Shown here: piece by piece, positions 33,925 to 42,867 of the stretch
Numbering within the stretch: position 1 is the first letter of the stretch
How the letters are laid out: each line of letters begins with the position of its first letter
Notes under the pieces: generated by a model
What the model saw: only the letters and a program-made list of their open reading frames with translations
What the model was told of the DNA's origin: nothing
Databases searched by the model: none
Program-made: the position numbers and the translations under genes
Origin: Bacillus pseudomycoides
Lineage (GTDB): Bacteria; Bacillota; Bacilli; Bacillales; Bacillaceae_G
DNA length: 45,658 bases
Assembly: GCF_002551005.1 (NCBI RefSeq)
Contig: NZ_NVOY01000013.1
Location: 1 to 45,658 of the forward strand
Direction: 5' to 3'

Positions 33925-34296
33925 GTGTCTCCATCAGCAGAAAATTACGATGTATTCCAAGCGATTGCTGATCCAACTCGTAGAGAGGTACTTCGATTAC
34001 TGGCAGAAAAAGAATTGCCTATTTCAGAAATAACGTCTCATTTTTCGATTAGCCGTACAGCTGTTACAAAACATCTTCACATCCTTTCAGAGGCAAAGTT
34101 AGTCAGTGGAAAGAAGGTAGGAAGAGAAAAAATTTATCAGCTGCAGCCAGAGCCTTTACAAGAGTTAAAGCAATGGCTTTCGTTTTACGAACAATTTTGG
34201 AACAATAAATTATCCATTTTGAAGCATGTGGTTGAAAATGGAGAAAATAGCGGTTTGAAAATTATTGAAACAAAATTGAATAAACAAAAGGAATAA
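33925..34296 (+). CDS. ArsR-family transcriptional regulator
   Basis: 123 residues from a GTG that follows the TAA of the previous gene directly (TAAGTG), so translation is coupled. Winged helix: FQAIADPTRREVLRLLAEKE, then ISEITSHFSISRTAVTKHLH as recognition helix, and GREKIYQLQPEPL as wing. No ArsR metal-site cysteines are seen, so it belongs to the non-metal SRPBCC-associated group. Probably represses its own operon at the GAAACC-GGTTTC sites. Confidence 0.92.
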   Translation: MSPSAENYDVFQAIADPTRREVLRLLAEKELPISEITSHFSISRTAVTKHLHILSEAKLVSGKKVGREKIYQLQPEPLQELKQWLSFYEQFWNNKLSILKHVVENGENSGLKIIETKLNKQKE

Positions 34297-34316
34297 GAGA
34301 ATTCCCTTGCACGCAC

Positions 34317-34362
34317 AAAAAAGGGCATGTTTGGAACGGTTTGTTTTAAACATGCCTTTTTT
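34317..34362 (+). terminator. Terminator of the AHSA1-ArsR operon
   Basis: AAAAAAGGGCATGTTT pairs with AAACATGCCTTTTTT (one base bulged) across a 15-base loop. Confidence 0.85.
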
Positions 34363-34440
34363 CATGTAATACACAAGGTTAAGACTAACTTGAATAAGGT
34401 AATACTGTGTATAGATTGCTATAAAGGGAATGGACTGTAG

Positions 34441-34938
34441 ATGAACATCGTTTTAGAAAGTATTATATTAATCGGTACAGGTATTATTGTTTTGAAATTA
34501 GCGGGAAGCAAGTCTCTTAGTCAAATGACAAGAGCTGAAATTATTGTCGTTGTATCTATTGGTCGGATTATTGTAGAGCCAGTGTTAAGTAAGAAGTTAG
34601 GGCCAACTATACTAGCCTCGTGTATATTTTCTGTTGTTTTACTAATCATTCATCATTTAGAGATGAAATCACGAAAGGTGGAACGATTTCTAGATGGTAA
34701 CACGATCGTTATTATTAAAGATGGGAAAATTATAAAGGATAACTTAAATCGTGCCAAAATGACAGAACAGCAATTATTTATGTATTTACGAGAACAAGGA
34801 ATTCATGACATTCAAACACTGCAGCAAGTAACTGCAGAGCCGAACGGTCGTATCGGTTACCAATTAACCGCTCAAGCGCAGCCGGTTACTCGCGAAGCGT
34901 TGGAGAAGGTACTGCAACAGTACCTTTCTAAAGAATAG
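34441..34938 (+). CDS. DUF421 (YetF-like) membrane protein
   Basis: 165 residues. Helices at about 3-20, 33-50 and 55-70 (ILASCIFSVVLLIIHHLEM), with the family motif KLAGSKSLSQMTRAEIIVVV SIGRI between. The cytoplasmic DUF421 domain follows (DGNTIVIIKDGKIIKDNLNR, MTEQQLFMYLREQGI). Proteins of this family occur in spore and envelope settings; function unknown. Shorter than the commonest forms but complete at both ends. Confidence 0.85.
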   Translation: MNIVLESIILIGTGIIVLKLAGSKSLSQMTRAEIIVVVSIGRIIVEPVLSKKLGPTILASCIFSVVLLIIHHLEMKSRKVERFLDGNTIVIIKDGKIIKDNLNRAKMTEQQLFMYLREQGIHDIQTLQQVTAEPNGRIGYQLTAQAQPVTREALEKVLQQYLSKE

Positions 34939-34943
34939 GGTGT

Positions 34944-35755
34944 CTATCCATGAAAATCTAAAATTACTCTACGTAACTTTTGGAGTCCAATAATTAAATC
35001 TTGATCATTTAGCGTGGAGTAACTGATACGCATATACTCGTGTTTTGATTGATGAACAAAGCAAGCTGTTCCGGGCAAAAAAGAAATGTCAGCTTCATTT
35101 GCTTTTTTTAGTAACGCAAATGAATTCATTGAATCTGGAAGGGAAATCCACAAATTAAAGCCGCCTTTTGGTACTTGAAAATGAATTGTATCTGCTAAAG
35201 AACTAAGTATTTCTACTGTAGTATCACGACGAATTTGTAAGGCAGTTCGTAATTTTTCTAAATGATTCTTCATTCTTTCTGTCCGCAAAAAAGGTAGAAT
35301 AGCTTTTTGCGTTATTAGTGGACTACCTATATCCATTAATGCTTTCGCAGCACATAACCAATCAAATACAGGTCCTTCTGCGAATAAGGCTGCAATACGA
35401 AGCCCTGGTGCTAACGTTTTACTGAATCCTTTTAAATAAATGACATGACCGTTCTTATCAAAATGTTTAATAGGAGCCGGAAGCTCAATATCATTAAAAT
35501 AGATCTCACCAAAATAGTCATCTTCAATAATAAAAAAATGATAAAATTCTGCTAGTTCTATAAGTTCTTTTCTACGTTGTTCACTCATTAATGTTCCAGT
35601 AGGGTTATGAAAGACAGGATTCACGTATAACAAAACTGGATTATTCTTTTGACATACTTCATCTAATAAATCAGAACGGATGCCTTGTTCATCAAGCTCA
35701 ACGGGAATAACGTTGATTCCTTTATTAATAAACACATCAATGGCCGATTCTGTAT
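34944..35755 (-). pseudogene. MocR regulator remnant (aminotransferase half only)
   Basis: An open frame gives about 270 residues of a fold-type I aminotransferase: NPVFHNPTGTLMSEQRRKEL, IIEDDYFGEIYF, and the PLP lysine in YLKGFSKTLAPGLR. The frame enters at ILNTESAIDVFINKG, with the whole winged helix and the first part of the enzyme domain missing. A translation start at GTG 35735 would not restore them. The break point lies at about 35755 where it meets the EamA remnant on the other strand. Confidence 0.85.
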
Positions 35756-35760
35756 TTAAT

Positions 35761-36013
35761 ATTTATCGGTTCAATAGGAGGGCATGGCTTATACTATTGA
35801 CTTTTATCCAAAACCAATCCTGTCTTTCCGTCTACTTGGCTTTATGTTTCACCGTTACTTGCTGTTATAACAGGATATATGTTTTTAGGCGAACCAATCA
35901 AACCGGTAATGGGGATTGGAGCATGCTTTATCTTGATTGGTGTGTTTTTGGCGAATCGATCCACACTTGAGTTGTATTGGAAACATGGAAAGCTATTGAA
36001 GAAAGAGATGTAA
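35761..36013 (+). pseudogene. EamA/DMT transporter remnant (C-terminal part)
   Basis: The frame reads FIGSIGGHGLYY, stop (TGA near 35794), LLSKTNPVFPSTWLYVSPLL, AVITGYMFLGEPIKP, VMGIGACFILIGVFLANR and a basic tail ending at TAA 36011-36013. This is the last part of an EamA exporter. TGA stands where a Trp codon would fit. With the MocR remnant it forms a divergent pair whose common promoter and both 5' halves are gone. Confidence 0.8.
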
Positions 36014-36014
36014 G

Positions 36015-36215
36015 GTTTTTTATTCCATTCATGATTTTTAAAAATGAAAGGACGTCTTAAGGCTTGTTGTCTTATGGACGTCCTTTTTTGGATAATACAC
36101 TTTTGAAAGTTCGCTCATGACAGAGATTGTACCATCATGAGAATGTACAAGTGTATAGATAAGTGCCTTCAGAGGAGAAATCAGTTGTTGTTCCATGGTA
36201 AAATTGTTGAAAAAG
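36015..36215 (-). repeat. About 200-bp direct repeat, copy 1 (decayed histidine-kinase tail)
   Basis: Diverged copy of 40209-40440, same orientation. Shared marks are CATTCATGATTTTT, the hairpin AAAGGACGTC/GGACGTCCTTT (36049-36086 region), GAAATTGTACCATTATGAG-like sequence and GTTGTTCC followed by GGTAA and ATTGTTGAAAAAGA. On the minus strand it preserves a broken kinase C terminus (YTLVHSHDGTISVMSELS). Confidence 0.75.
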
Positions 36216-36423
36216 ATTTTCTAACATATCAAAAATCTACTTGTAGATTACGCAACATCTACTAATGTATCATTTAAATGAAGTTAAAAAGATTAATTAT
36301 TTTTAAATAAGAGACTGAAGTAAATTTTGTAACATTCTTCATATCAAAGTTGTATGAGTGATACTTAACACCATACCACTAGTTAAAGAAAATACATATG
36401 TCGTGGACCTTTTGAGATAGATA

Positions 36424-36446
36424 TTGTTATGCAAAAATGATAACAA
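36424..36446. promoter_or_regulatory. Inverted repeat before the DdlR-like gene
   Basis: TTGTTAT (36424-36430) and ATAACAA (36440-36446) lie just upstream of the ribosome site. Candidate autoregulatory operator of the MocR protein. A second small dyad, AATCTACTTGTAGATT, lies near 36234-36249. Confidence 0.4.
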
Positions 36447-36458
36447 GGGGGCAGGGAA

Positions 36459-37916
36459 GTGTTTAATGATTTTAAGTTTGTGGATAATCGTCCAGTTTAT
36501 GTTCAATTAAAGGATCATTTAAAAAAAATGATTATGAAAGGACACCTGCTGGAGCACCAGAAGCTTCCATCTACCCGAGAACTTAGTAAATTATTATCGG
36601 TTAGCAGAAATACTGTTCTCACTGCTTACGCAGATTTAGAACAAGCAGGTCTAATTTATGCAATAAAGGGAAAAGGAAATTTTGTAGGGGAAATCGAAAC
36701 ATCCAAAACACCATCCATCGAACTAAACTGGAAAGAAAAGATTAATGAAGCTACCTTGTTAGCTGATGAATTAGATTTAATGAAGCACGGTGTTCGTTGG
36801 GAAAAAGGCATGATTTCCTTCAATAGCATTGCTCCAGACGAAAAGCTTTTTGATGTTGAAAATTTTAAGAGAGCTTTTCTGATTCGAATGTCCATTGAAG
36901 GTGATATTGTTTTGAATTACGGATATGCCAAAGGTTATAAACCTCTAATTGACTATCTTCTTCACTACATGGAAATGAAAGGAGTAGACATTTCCAATAA
37001 AGATATTCTTATCACGAATGGCTTCACCGAGGCTTTGGATATTATATTGTCTTCTTTAGCTAAAAAATCTGGACGTATTATTTGTGAAAATCCTACTCAT
37101 CATGCAGCACTAAAACTTTTTCGATTGCATGGATTTGATATACACGGGATAGAAATGAAAGAAGATGGTATTGATATTGATCAAGTTGAGAAAAACTTAT
37201 CCGAAATGGATTTTGATTTTGCATATCTAATTCCGTCCTATCATAATCCGACTGGGATAGTCACATCATCGGAAAAAAGGACTGAAATTATGAAACTTTT
37301 TTCAAAACATCAAATTCCGATCGTAGAGGATGGATTTAATGAGGAATTACGTTATTCAGGTTCCCATTTAGCTCCTCTAATGACTTTCGCCGGACCTGGC
37401 AACAATGTTATCTATATTAGTAGCTTTTCAAAAATTCTTTTTCCAGGATTACGTGTTGGTTGGATTTTAGCAGATAAGGAGTTAATAAACTGTTTAGAAA
37501 GTGTGAAAAGGGCACGGACGATTCATACATCCACACTGGATCAGGCAGTGCTTTATCAATATTTGCATGATGGTTATTTCGAAAAATATTTAAAAAAGAC
37601 GAAGTCAGTATATAAGAAAAAATATGAGCTAGCCGTTCATGCATGTCACGAATACATTCCTTTTCAAAGAATGACTGGGGATGGTGGACTGCATCTTTTT
37701 ATAGAATTAGAAAAAGGAATGGATTCACGTATGCTTTTGAAAAAATGCTATCAAAAGGGCGTCGTTTTTTCTCCTGGAGATGTCTTTTACACAGATAGAA
37801 GGGGAAGTAATACATTTCGATTAGGATTCTCGCGGTTAAAAGAAGAGGATATTCTCAATGGGATTAAGATAATTGGTGATACTTTGAAAAATGAAAATTG
37901 GGAGTTGGAAAAATGA
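36459..37916 (+). CDS. MocR-type regulator of the ddl-alr cassette (DdlR-like)
   Basis: 485 residues from GTG 36459 (ribosome site GGCAGGGA). GntR winged helix at residues 1-75 (QKLPSTRELSKLLSVSRNTV), then a fold-type I aminotransferase domain with SYHNPTG, VEDGFNEELRY and PLP lysine Lys325 in SSFSKILFPGLR. It overlaps ddl by four bases (ATGA), so the three genes form one unit. In Brevibacillus a MocR protein named DdlR controls ddl; the same arrangement here supports a D-alanine/PLP-sensing role. It is distinct in sequence from the MocR at 710. Confidence 0.9.
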   Translation: MFNDFKFVDNRPVYVQLKDHLKKMIMKGHLLEHQKLPSTRELSKLLSVSRNTVLTAYADLEQAGLIYAIKGKGNFVGEIETSKTPSIELNWKEKINEATLLADELDLMKHGVRWEKGMISFNSIAPDEKLFDVENFKRAFLIRMSIEGDIVLNYGYAKGYKPLIDYLLHYMEMKGVDISNKDILITNGFTEALDIILSSLAKKSGRIICENPTHHAALKLFRLHGFDIHGIEMKEDGIDIDQVEKNLSEMDFDFAYLIPSYHNPTGIVTSSEKRTEIMKLFSKHQIPIVEDGFNEELRYSGSHLAPLMTFAGPGNNVIYISSFSKILFPGLRVGWILADKELINCLESVKRARTIHTSTLDQAVLYQYLHDGYFEKYLKKTKSVYKKKYELAVHACHEYIPFQRMTGDGGLHLFIELEKGMDSRMLLKKCYQKGVVFSPGDVFYTDRRGSNTFRLGFSRLKEEDILNGIKIIGDTLKNENWELEK

Positions 37917-38827
37917 GAGTTGGCGTAATTATGGGGGGCGTGTCCTCTGAAAAACAAGTATCCCTCATGACAGGGGAAGAAATGATTGCACATTTGGATA
38001 AGAGTAAGTACGAAATTGTGCCAATTAAACTAAATGACAAAAAAGATCTTATTGAAGAGGTAAGAAATATTGATATTGCTTTGCTAGCACTTCACGGAGA
38101 ATATGGGGAAGATGGTACGATTCAAGGTACACTAGAAACTCTTGGTGTTCCATATACCGGAAGTGTCATGTTATCAAGCGGTATTTGTATGGATAAAAAT
38201 ATGTCAAAAAAGCTGATTCGTTATGAGGGTATTCAAACACCGGATTGGATTCATATTTCAAATATGAAAGATCTTCAACTTGATGAAATAGATAAAATGG
38301 GATTTCCGTTAGTTGTAAAACCAAATTCAGGTGGTTCCAGTGTAGGGGTAAAAATCGTATATGATAAGGAGTCTTTACTATCTTCACTTGAGGATGTGTT
38401 TAAATGGGATTCTGAAATCGTAATTGAAAAGTATATAAAAGGTGAAGAAATTACTTGTTCTATTTTGGACGGAAAACTTTTACCGATTATTTCAATTCAA
38501 CATACGACTGAGTTCTTTGACTATCATGCGAAATACGATGATGCGGCTACGATTGAAGAGATTGTAGAACTTCCGGTGACAACTCAAAAGCGTGTCGCTG
38601 AGGCTGCGATGGCATGCTATAGAGCGTTAAAATGCAATGTTTATGCTAGAGTTGATATGATTATAAAAGATGGAATCCCATATGTGATGGAAGTGAATAC
38701 ATTGCCAGGGATGACAAAAAATAGCTTACTACCCAAAAGCGCTCATGCGGTGGGAATCTCTTATAGCAAGCTCTTGGATTTGATTATTGAAATCTCTTTA
38801 CAGGCTAGGAGAAACGAAGGTTTTTAA
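37913..38827 (+). CDS. ddl: D-alanine--D-alanine ligase
   Basis: 304 residues from ATG 37913, which overlaps the regulator stop and has GGGAGTTGG upstream; an in-frame ATG at 37898 would add five residues. ATP-grasp enzyme joining two D-alanines for peptidoglycan. N-terminal GGVSSEKQVSLMTG, LHGEYGEDGTIQGTLE, ATP-binding VVKPNSGGSSVGV and metal/phosphate site MEVNTLPGMTKNSL are all present. The DdlB-type length matches. Alanine racemase follows, giving substrate supply in the same transcript. Confidence 0.96.
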   Translation: MRVGVIMGGVSSEKQVSLMTGEEMIAHLDKSKYEIVPIKLNDKKDLIEEVRNIDIALLALHGEYGEDGTIQGTLETLGVPYTGSVMLSSGICMDKNMSKKLIRYEGIQTPDWIHISNMKDLQLDEIDKMGFPLVVKPNSGGSSVGVKIVYDKESLLSSLEDVFKWDSEIVIEKYIKGEEITCSILDGKLLPIISIQHTTEFFDYHAKYDDAATIEEIVELPVTTQKRVAEAAMACYRALKCNVYARVDMIIKDGIPYVMEVNTLPGMTKNSLLPKSAHAVGISYSKLLDLIIEISLQARRNEGF

Positions 38828-38874
38828 ACAAGGAATAGAATGGAAAGTAACTATTGAGTTAGGAGTTTAGACCG

Positions 38875-40053
38875 ATGAGTTCGAGATATGGAAGAGATAC
38901 AATTGTTGAAGTGAATTTAGATGCTGTAAAACATAATGTAAGAGAATTTAAAAAATGTGTGAACGATGAAAATATTACAATGATGGCAGCTGTCAAAGCG
39001 AATGGGTATGGCCATGGAGCAGTTGAAGTGGCAAAAGCAGCAATTGAGGCAGGAATTCACCAACTTGCTGTTGCATTTGTAGATGAAGGAATTGAACTGC
39101 GTGAGGCAGGAGTGACAGTACCGATTTTAGTTTTAGGCTATACGCCAGTTGATGCTGTTAAAGATGCTGTTGAGCATAATATCATGATAACGGTATATAG
39201 AATAGAGGATTTAAAAGGTATCAACGAAATTGCAAATCAGCTTGAAAAGAGAGCGCGCATTCAAGTGAAGATCGATACAGGAATGAGCCGTATTGGTCTA
39301 CAAGAAGAGGAAGTCTTGCCGTTTTTAGAAGAACTAAAAAACATGAAATATATAGAAGTAGAAGGTATGTTTACACATTACTCTACAGCTGATGAAGCTG
39401 ATAAAACGTATACAAATATGCAAACGGGTTTATTTGAGAAAGCTGTAAATACAGCGAAAGAACTAGGAATTCATCTTCCGTATATTCACAGTTCAAACAG
39501 TGCTGGATCAATGGAGCTTGGTAATACGTTTCAAAATATGGTTCGTGTTGGAATTGGGATTTATGGTATGTATCCTTCAAAAGAGGTAGATCATACAGCC
39601 GTGTCTTTAAAGACTGCATTATCATTAAAGTCGAAAGTAGCTCATATTAAGCAAGCGAAAAAAAATTGTGGTGTAAGTTATGGGAATACGTATGTAACAA
39701 CGGGTGAGGAGTGGATTGCAACTGTACCAATTGGATATGCGGATGGTTACAACCGTCAATTATCTAATAAAGGATATGCATTGATTAACGGAATTCGTGT
39801 GCCTGTTCTTGGCCGTGTTTGTATGGACCAATTAATGCTGGATGTTACAAAAGCAATGCCTGTACACGTTGGTGATGAAGTAGTTTTTTATGGAAGTCAA
39901 GGCAAGGAATCGCTTTATGTAGATGAGATTGCAGATACATTAGGTACGATTAACTATGAGGTTACTTGTATGTTAAGCAGAAGGCTACCTCGTATCTATA
40001 TAAAAGATGATAAGCCAATGGAAATAATAAACGAACTACGAAAAAGTCTATAA
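38875..40053 (+). CDS. alr: Alanine racemase
   Basis: 392 residues. Fold-type III PLP enzyme converting L- to D-alanine. PLP lysine is Lys41 in AAVKANGYGHG; the second catalytic base, Tyr, is in VPIGYADGYNRQL; HSSNSAGSM and RVGIGIYGMYPS bind the cofactor phosphate. TTAGGAG lies before the ATG. The gene is probably an accessory racemase, since the genus usually carries another copy elsewhere; that is inference from the cassette setting. Confidence 0.96.
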   Translation: MSSRYGRDTIVEVNLDAVKHNVREFKKCVNDENITMMAAVKANGYGHGAVEVAKAAIEAGIHQLAVAFVDEGIELREAGVTVPILVLGYTPVDAVKDAVEHNIMITVYRIEDLKGINEIANQLEKRARIQVKIDTGMSRIGLQEEEVLPFLEELKNMKYIEVEGMFTHYSTADEADKTYTNMQTGLFEKAVNTAKELGIHLPYIHSSNSAGSMELGNTFQNMVRVGIGIYGMYPSKEVDHTAVSLKTALSLKSKVAHIKQAKKNCGVSYGNTYVTTGEEWIATVPIGYADGYNRQLSNKGYALINGIRVPVLGRVCMDQLMLDVTKAMPVHVGDEVVFYGSQGKESLYVDEIADTLGTINYEVTCMLSRRLPRIYIKDDKPMEIINELRKSL

Positions 40054-40095
40054 TACAGATAAGGATAATTCATAATTATATGGACATTTTGCACG

Positions 40096-40127
40096 AGAGT
40101 GTTGATTCATTAAGGATTAATGCTCTT
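40096..40127 (+). terminator. Terminator of the ddlR-ddl-alr unit
   Basis: AGAGTGTTGATTC pairs imperfectly with GGATTAATGCTCT and is followed by TTTTTG. Confidence 0.65.
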
Positions 40128-40208
40128 TTTGTTTATTGCAAAATCCTCGTTCTATTAAAATATCTAACTTTATTATCTTTGTGAATTGTATTTCCAAATT
40201 AAAAAAGA

Positions 40209-40440
40209 TATTTTTATTTCATTCATGATTTTTTTATGAAAGGACATCATACGACATGTTGTCCTATGGACGCCCTTTTTTCGGTAATACAATATTGAAT
40301 GATGTTCCTTCCGAAGATTCACTCTCGACAGAAATTGTACCATTATGAGCTTGTACAAGTTTATAGACAATCGCCATTCCAAGTCCAGTTCCATCAGAGG
40401 AGGAATCATTGTTGTTCCGCGGTAATATTGTTGAAAAAGA
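40209..40440 (-). repeat. About 200-bp direct repeat, copy 2
   Basis: Better-preserved copy of 36015-36215. It spans the end of a histidine-kinase gene (minus strand), its downstream hairpin and the junction to the DUF4097 gene. The repeat pair encloses exactly the ddlR-ddl-alr unit. Confidence 0.75.
40264..40423 (-). pseudogene. Sensor histidine kinase C-terminal fragment
   Basis: The minus-strand frame ends DGTGLGMAIVYKLVQAHNG, TISVESESSEGTSFNIVLPK, KGRP, stop at 40264. This is the G2 box (GTGLGMAI) and last strand of a HATPase domain. Upstream it runs into RNNNDSSS and then into the DUF4097 gene on the opposite strand, so the rest of the kinase is missing. Confidence 0.8.
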
Positions 40441-41209
40441 AAGCTCTTTTGAAGTAGATAATATTGAAAGGTTAGAAATAAACAACGACTCTTGGGATAT
40501 TGAGTTCAAAAATACTGAATCAAACAAAATAACAACTACAGCAGAAGGAAAAAAAGACAAAAAGTACGATCTTGTAACAATTAAAAATGATGGGAAGAAA
40601 ATTGTAGTGAATCAACAAGATCGAAAGGAAATGTTTGAAGGATTCAGTTTTGGAAAGAAAGGGACTATTTATATTTATATCCCAAAGAATGAAGTAGATA
40701 CGATTACATTGAATAATAGCTTTGGTGATATAAAAATGAGTGATATAGCGATTAAAAATATTGCAATTTCAAATGATTCTGGTGCTGAAAAAATTGAAGG
40801 ACTGTCAGCAGATAAGGGGGAGTTTACATCAAAAGATGGGGAAATTAGCATGAAAAATAGTTCGTTAAAGGAATTAACTGTAGCTTCTATTGCTGGTGAT
40901 AATTATATTTCAAATGTGACTAGTCCTAAGATGAAAGTTACCTCAACAGATGGTGAAGTATCAATTAAAAATGAAAAAGAAGGAAAATCATTGTTTGTAG
41001 AAACTAAATCAGGTGATATCTCCGTATCTTACAAAGAAGATCCGACGTCATTAATACTTTCTGCTAATAGTCGTTCATCAGATATAAGCGTCAATTTAAA
41101 TAGCTTTAAGAAAAAAAGGGACACTGAAAATTCAAAAGAAGGAACCATTGGTGATGCAATGAATAAATTGGAGATTTTAAGTAAGGCAGGAACTATAAAT
41201 ATAAGATAA
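40409..41209 (+). CDS. DUF4097-family protein lacking its N-terminal membrane anchor
   Basis: 266 residues from TTG 40409. The body is a repetitive beta-helix-like DUF4097 domain (LEINNDSWDIEF, ITLNNSFGDIKMSDI, SADKGEFTSKDGEISMKNSS, VETKSGDISVSYKED). Family members usually start with a membrane anchor; here the first residues (MLFRGNIVEKESSF) come from the kinase fragment, so the front was deleted. AGAGGAGGAA happens to lie before the TTG, so a soluble product could still be made. May be a pseudogene. Confidence 0.7.
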   Translation: MLFRGNIVEKESSFEVDNIERLEINNDSWDIEFKNTESNKITTTAEGKKDKKYDLVTIKNDGKKIVVNQQDRKEMFEGFSFGKKGTIYIYIPKNEVDTITLNNSFGDIKMSDIAIKNIAISNDSGAEKIEGLSADKGEFTSKDGEISMKNSSLKELTVASIAGDNYISNVTSPKMKVTSTDGEVSIKNEKEGKSLFVETKSGDISVSYKEDPTSLILSANSRSSDISVNLNSFKKKRDTENSKEGTIGDAMNKLEILSKAGTINIR

Positions 41210-41217
41210 AAGAAAAA

Positions 41218-41254
41218 CCTCTCACATATCATTAAAATATTGATATGTGAGGGG
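41218..41254. terminator. Bidirectional terminator between DUF4097 and secY
   Basis: CCTCTCACATATC pairs with GATATGTGAGGGG; TTTT follows on the plus strand and AAAAA precedes. Confidence 0.85.
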
Positions 41255-41264
41255 CTTTTGTATG

Positions 41265-42572
41265 TTAATTCACTTTCTTAATAAATCCTTTATAGTGACG
41301 TTTCACAAGCTGGCTTTCTAACGTTTTCATTGTTTCTAGTGCGACTCCGACAATAATGAGTAAGCTTGTCCCGCCAATTTGAGCGGAAGCGGGTAAATCG
41401 GAAATTTTTGTGAATATAATCGGCAAAATAGAGATTGACCCTAAAAAGATTGCTCCGATAAAAGTTAAACGATATAAGATTTTTGTTACGTATTTCTCTG
41501 TCATTATTCCTGGTCGAATGCCTGGAACATACCCGTTTTGCTTCTTCAAGTTTTCGGCCATTTGTTCAGGATTTACTTGAATGAAGGCATAGAAGTATGT
41601 AAATGCAATAATGAGTCCAACGTATAAACACATTCCAACTGGGTGTGAATAATCAAAATTTGTATTAATCCATTTGGACACTGCGGAACTTGGAAATAAC
41701 TGCGCAATTGTTCGCGGTGTCATTAAAAATGCTGAAGCAAAGATAACAGGAATAACCCCTGCGCTATTTACCTTAAGAGGTAAGTGTGTATTTTTTGCTC
41801 CTTGATACGGATTGTTCCCATTAGAAGCTTTTGCATATTGAATAGGAATTTTCCGATTTGCTTGTTGAATATAAATGACACCAACGATGATAGTTAAAAC
41901 GACTAAAATAATTAATGCGATTTTTATAATATGCATAAAGAGTTGATCTCCAGCGTTATGAATTTGTTGTAAGTATATTTGATTCATAATACTTGGAATT
42001 CCTGCCACAAGTCCTGCAAAAATAATAATTGAAATTCCGTTGCCTACTCCATTTGCGGTAATTTGTTCACCTAACCACATTAAAAACGCAGTACCAGCAG
42101 TTAATACGGTAGCAATTAATAAGTAGGTTTTCCAACCCGGATCCGTTATTAATTGTCCACCTGCCATATTATTAAAGCCAATAGACATTCCTATCGACTG
42201 AATGAACGCAAGAACAATCGTAAAGTAGCGAGTAAATTGAGCTGATTTTTTTCGGCCCATTTCACCTTGTTTTGCCCACTCTGCAAATTTAGGAACGACA
42301 TCCATCTGTAATAACTGCACGATGATGGAAGCGGTAATATACGGTGTGATGCCAACTGCAAAAATGGAAAAGTTTTTTAAGGCACCTCCGCCAAATACAT
42401 TGAGCATTCCTAAAATATTTGTTTGATCTTGTATTTTTAATACCTCAGCATTAGTATGAGGAACTGGAATAAACGTGCCAATCCGAAAAACGATTAGCGC
42501 TGCTAAAGTAAAAAGGATTTTACTCCTGATCTCAGTTACTCTCATAAAGTTTGAAATTGTACGAAACATCAT
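41265..42572 (-). CDS. secY2: SecY-family preprotein translocase subunit (second SecY)
   Basis: 435 residues, ten membrane helices. Family marks: IPVPHTNAEVL, GGGALKNFSIFAVGITPYIT (plug/TM2 region), WLGEQITANGVGNGIS and KNTHLPLKVNSAGVIPVIFA, and NPEQMAENLKKQNGYVPGIR (C5 loop). It forms the membrane channel for secreted proteins. The gene is alone, not in a ribosomal-protein operon and without secA2 or glycosylation genes nearby, so it is the accessory SecY known from the B. cereus group. AGGAGGCGAC precedes the ATG. Confidence 0.93.
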   Translation of the reverse strand: MMFRTISNFMRVTEIRSKILFTLAALIVFRIGTFIPVPHTNAEVLKIQDQTNILGMLNVFGGGALKNFSIFAVGITPYITASIIVQLLQMDVVPKFAEWAKQGEMGRKKSAQFTRYFTIVLAFIQSIGMSIGFNNMAGGQLITDPGWKTYLLIATVLTAGTAFLMWLGEQITANGVGNGISIIIFAGLVAGIPSIMNQIYLQQIHNAGDQLFMHIIKIALIILVVLTIIVGVIYIQQANRKIPIQYAKASNGNNPYQGAKNTHLPLKVNSAGVIPVIFASAFLMTPRTIAQLFPSSAVSKWINTNFDYSHPVGMCLYVGLIIAFTYFYAFIQVNPEQMAENLKKQNGYVPGIRPGIMTEKYVTKILYRLTFIGAIFLGSISILPIIFTKISDLPASAQIGGTSLLIIVGVALETMKTLESQLVKRHYKGFIKKVN

Positions 42573-42867
42573 GTCGCCTCCTATATATTTACCAGTTATG
42601 TACTACAAAACTGGTTTTTATATCCTCACGTATAAACTGCAAACCTCCTTCCGAGTAAAATTCATTATGACAAATGGATTCCTATACAGCTTATGGATAT
42701 AAAATGAAGCGATGTTTATATTTTCGTAACAACTCAATAACCATAATATAACTATAAAACAAATATTTGTACAGAGTTAAGGATAAAAAAAGATGTACAT
42801 ACAAAGGAATTTTGCTAGATTTTAGATAAGACCAATTGTTATAATTTTCTAAAAAGGAGTTCGTTAT

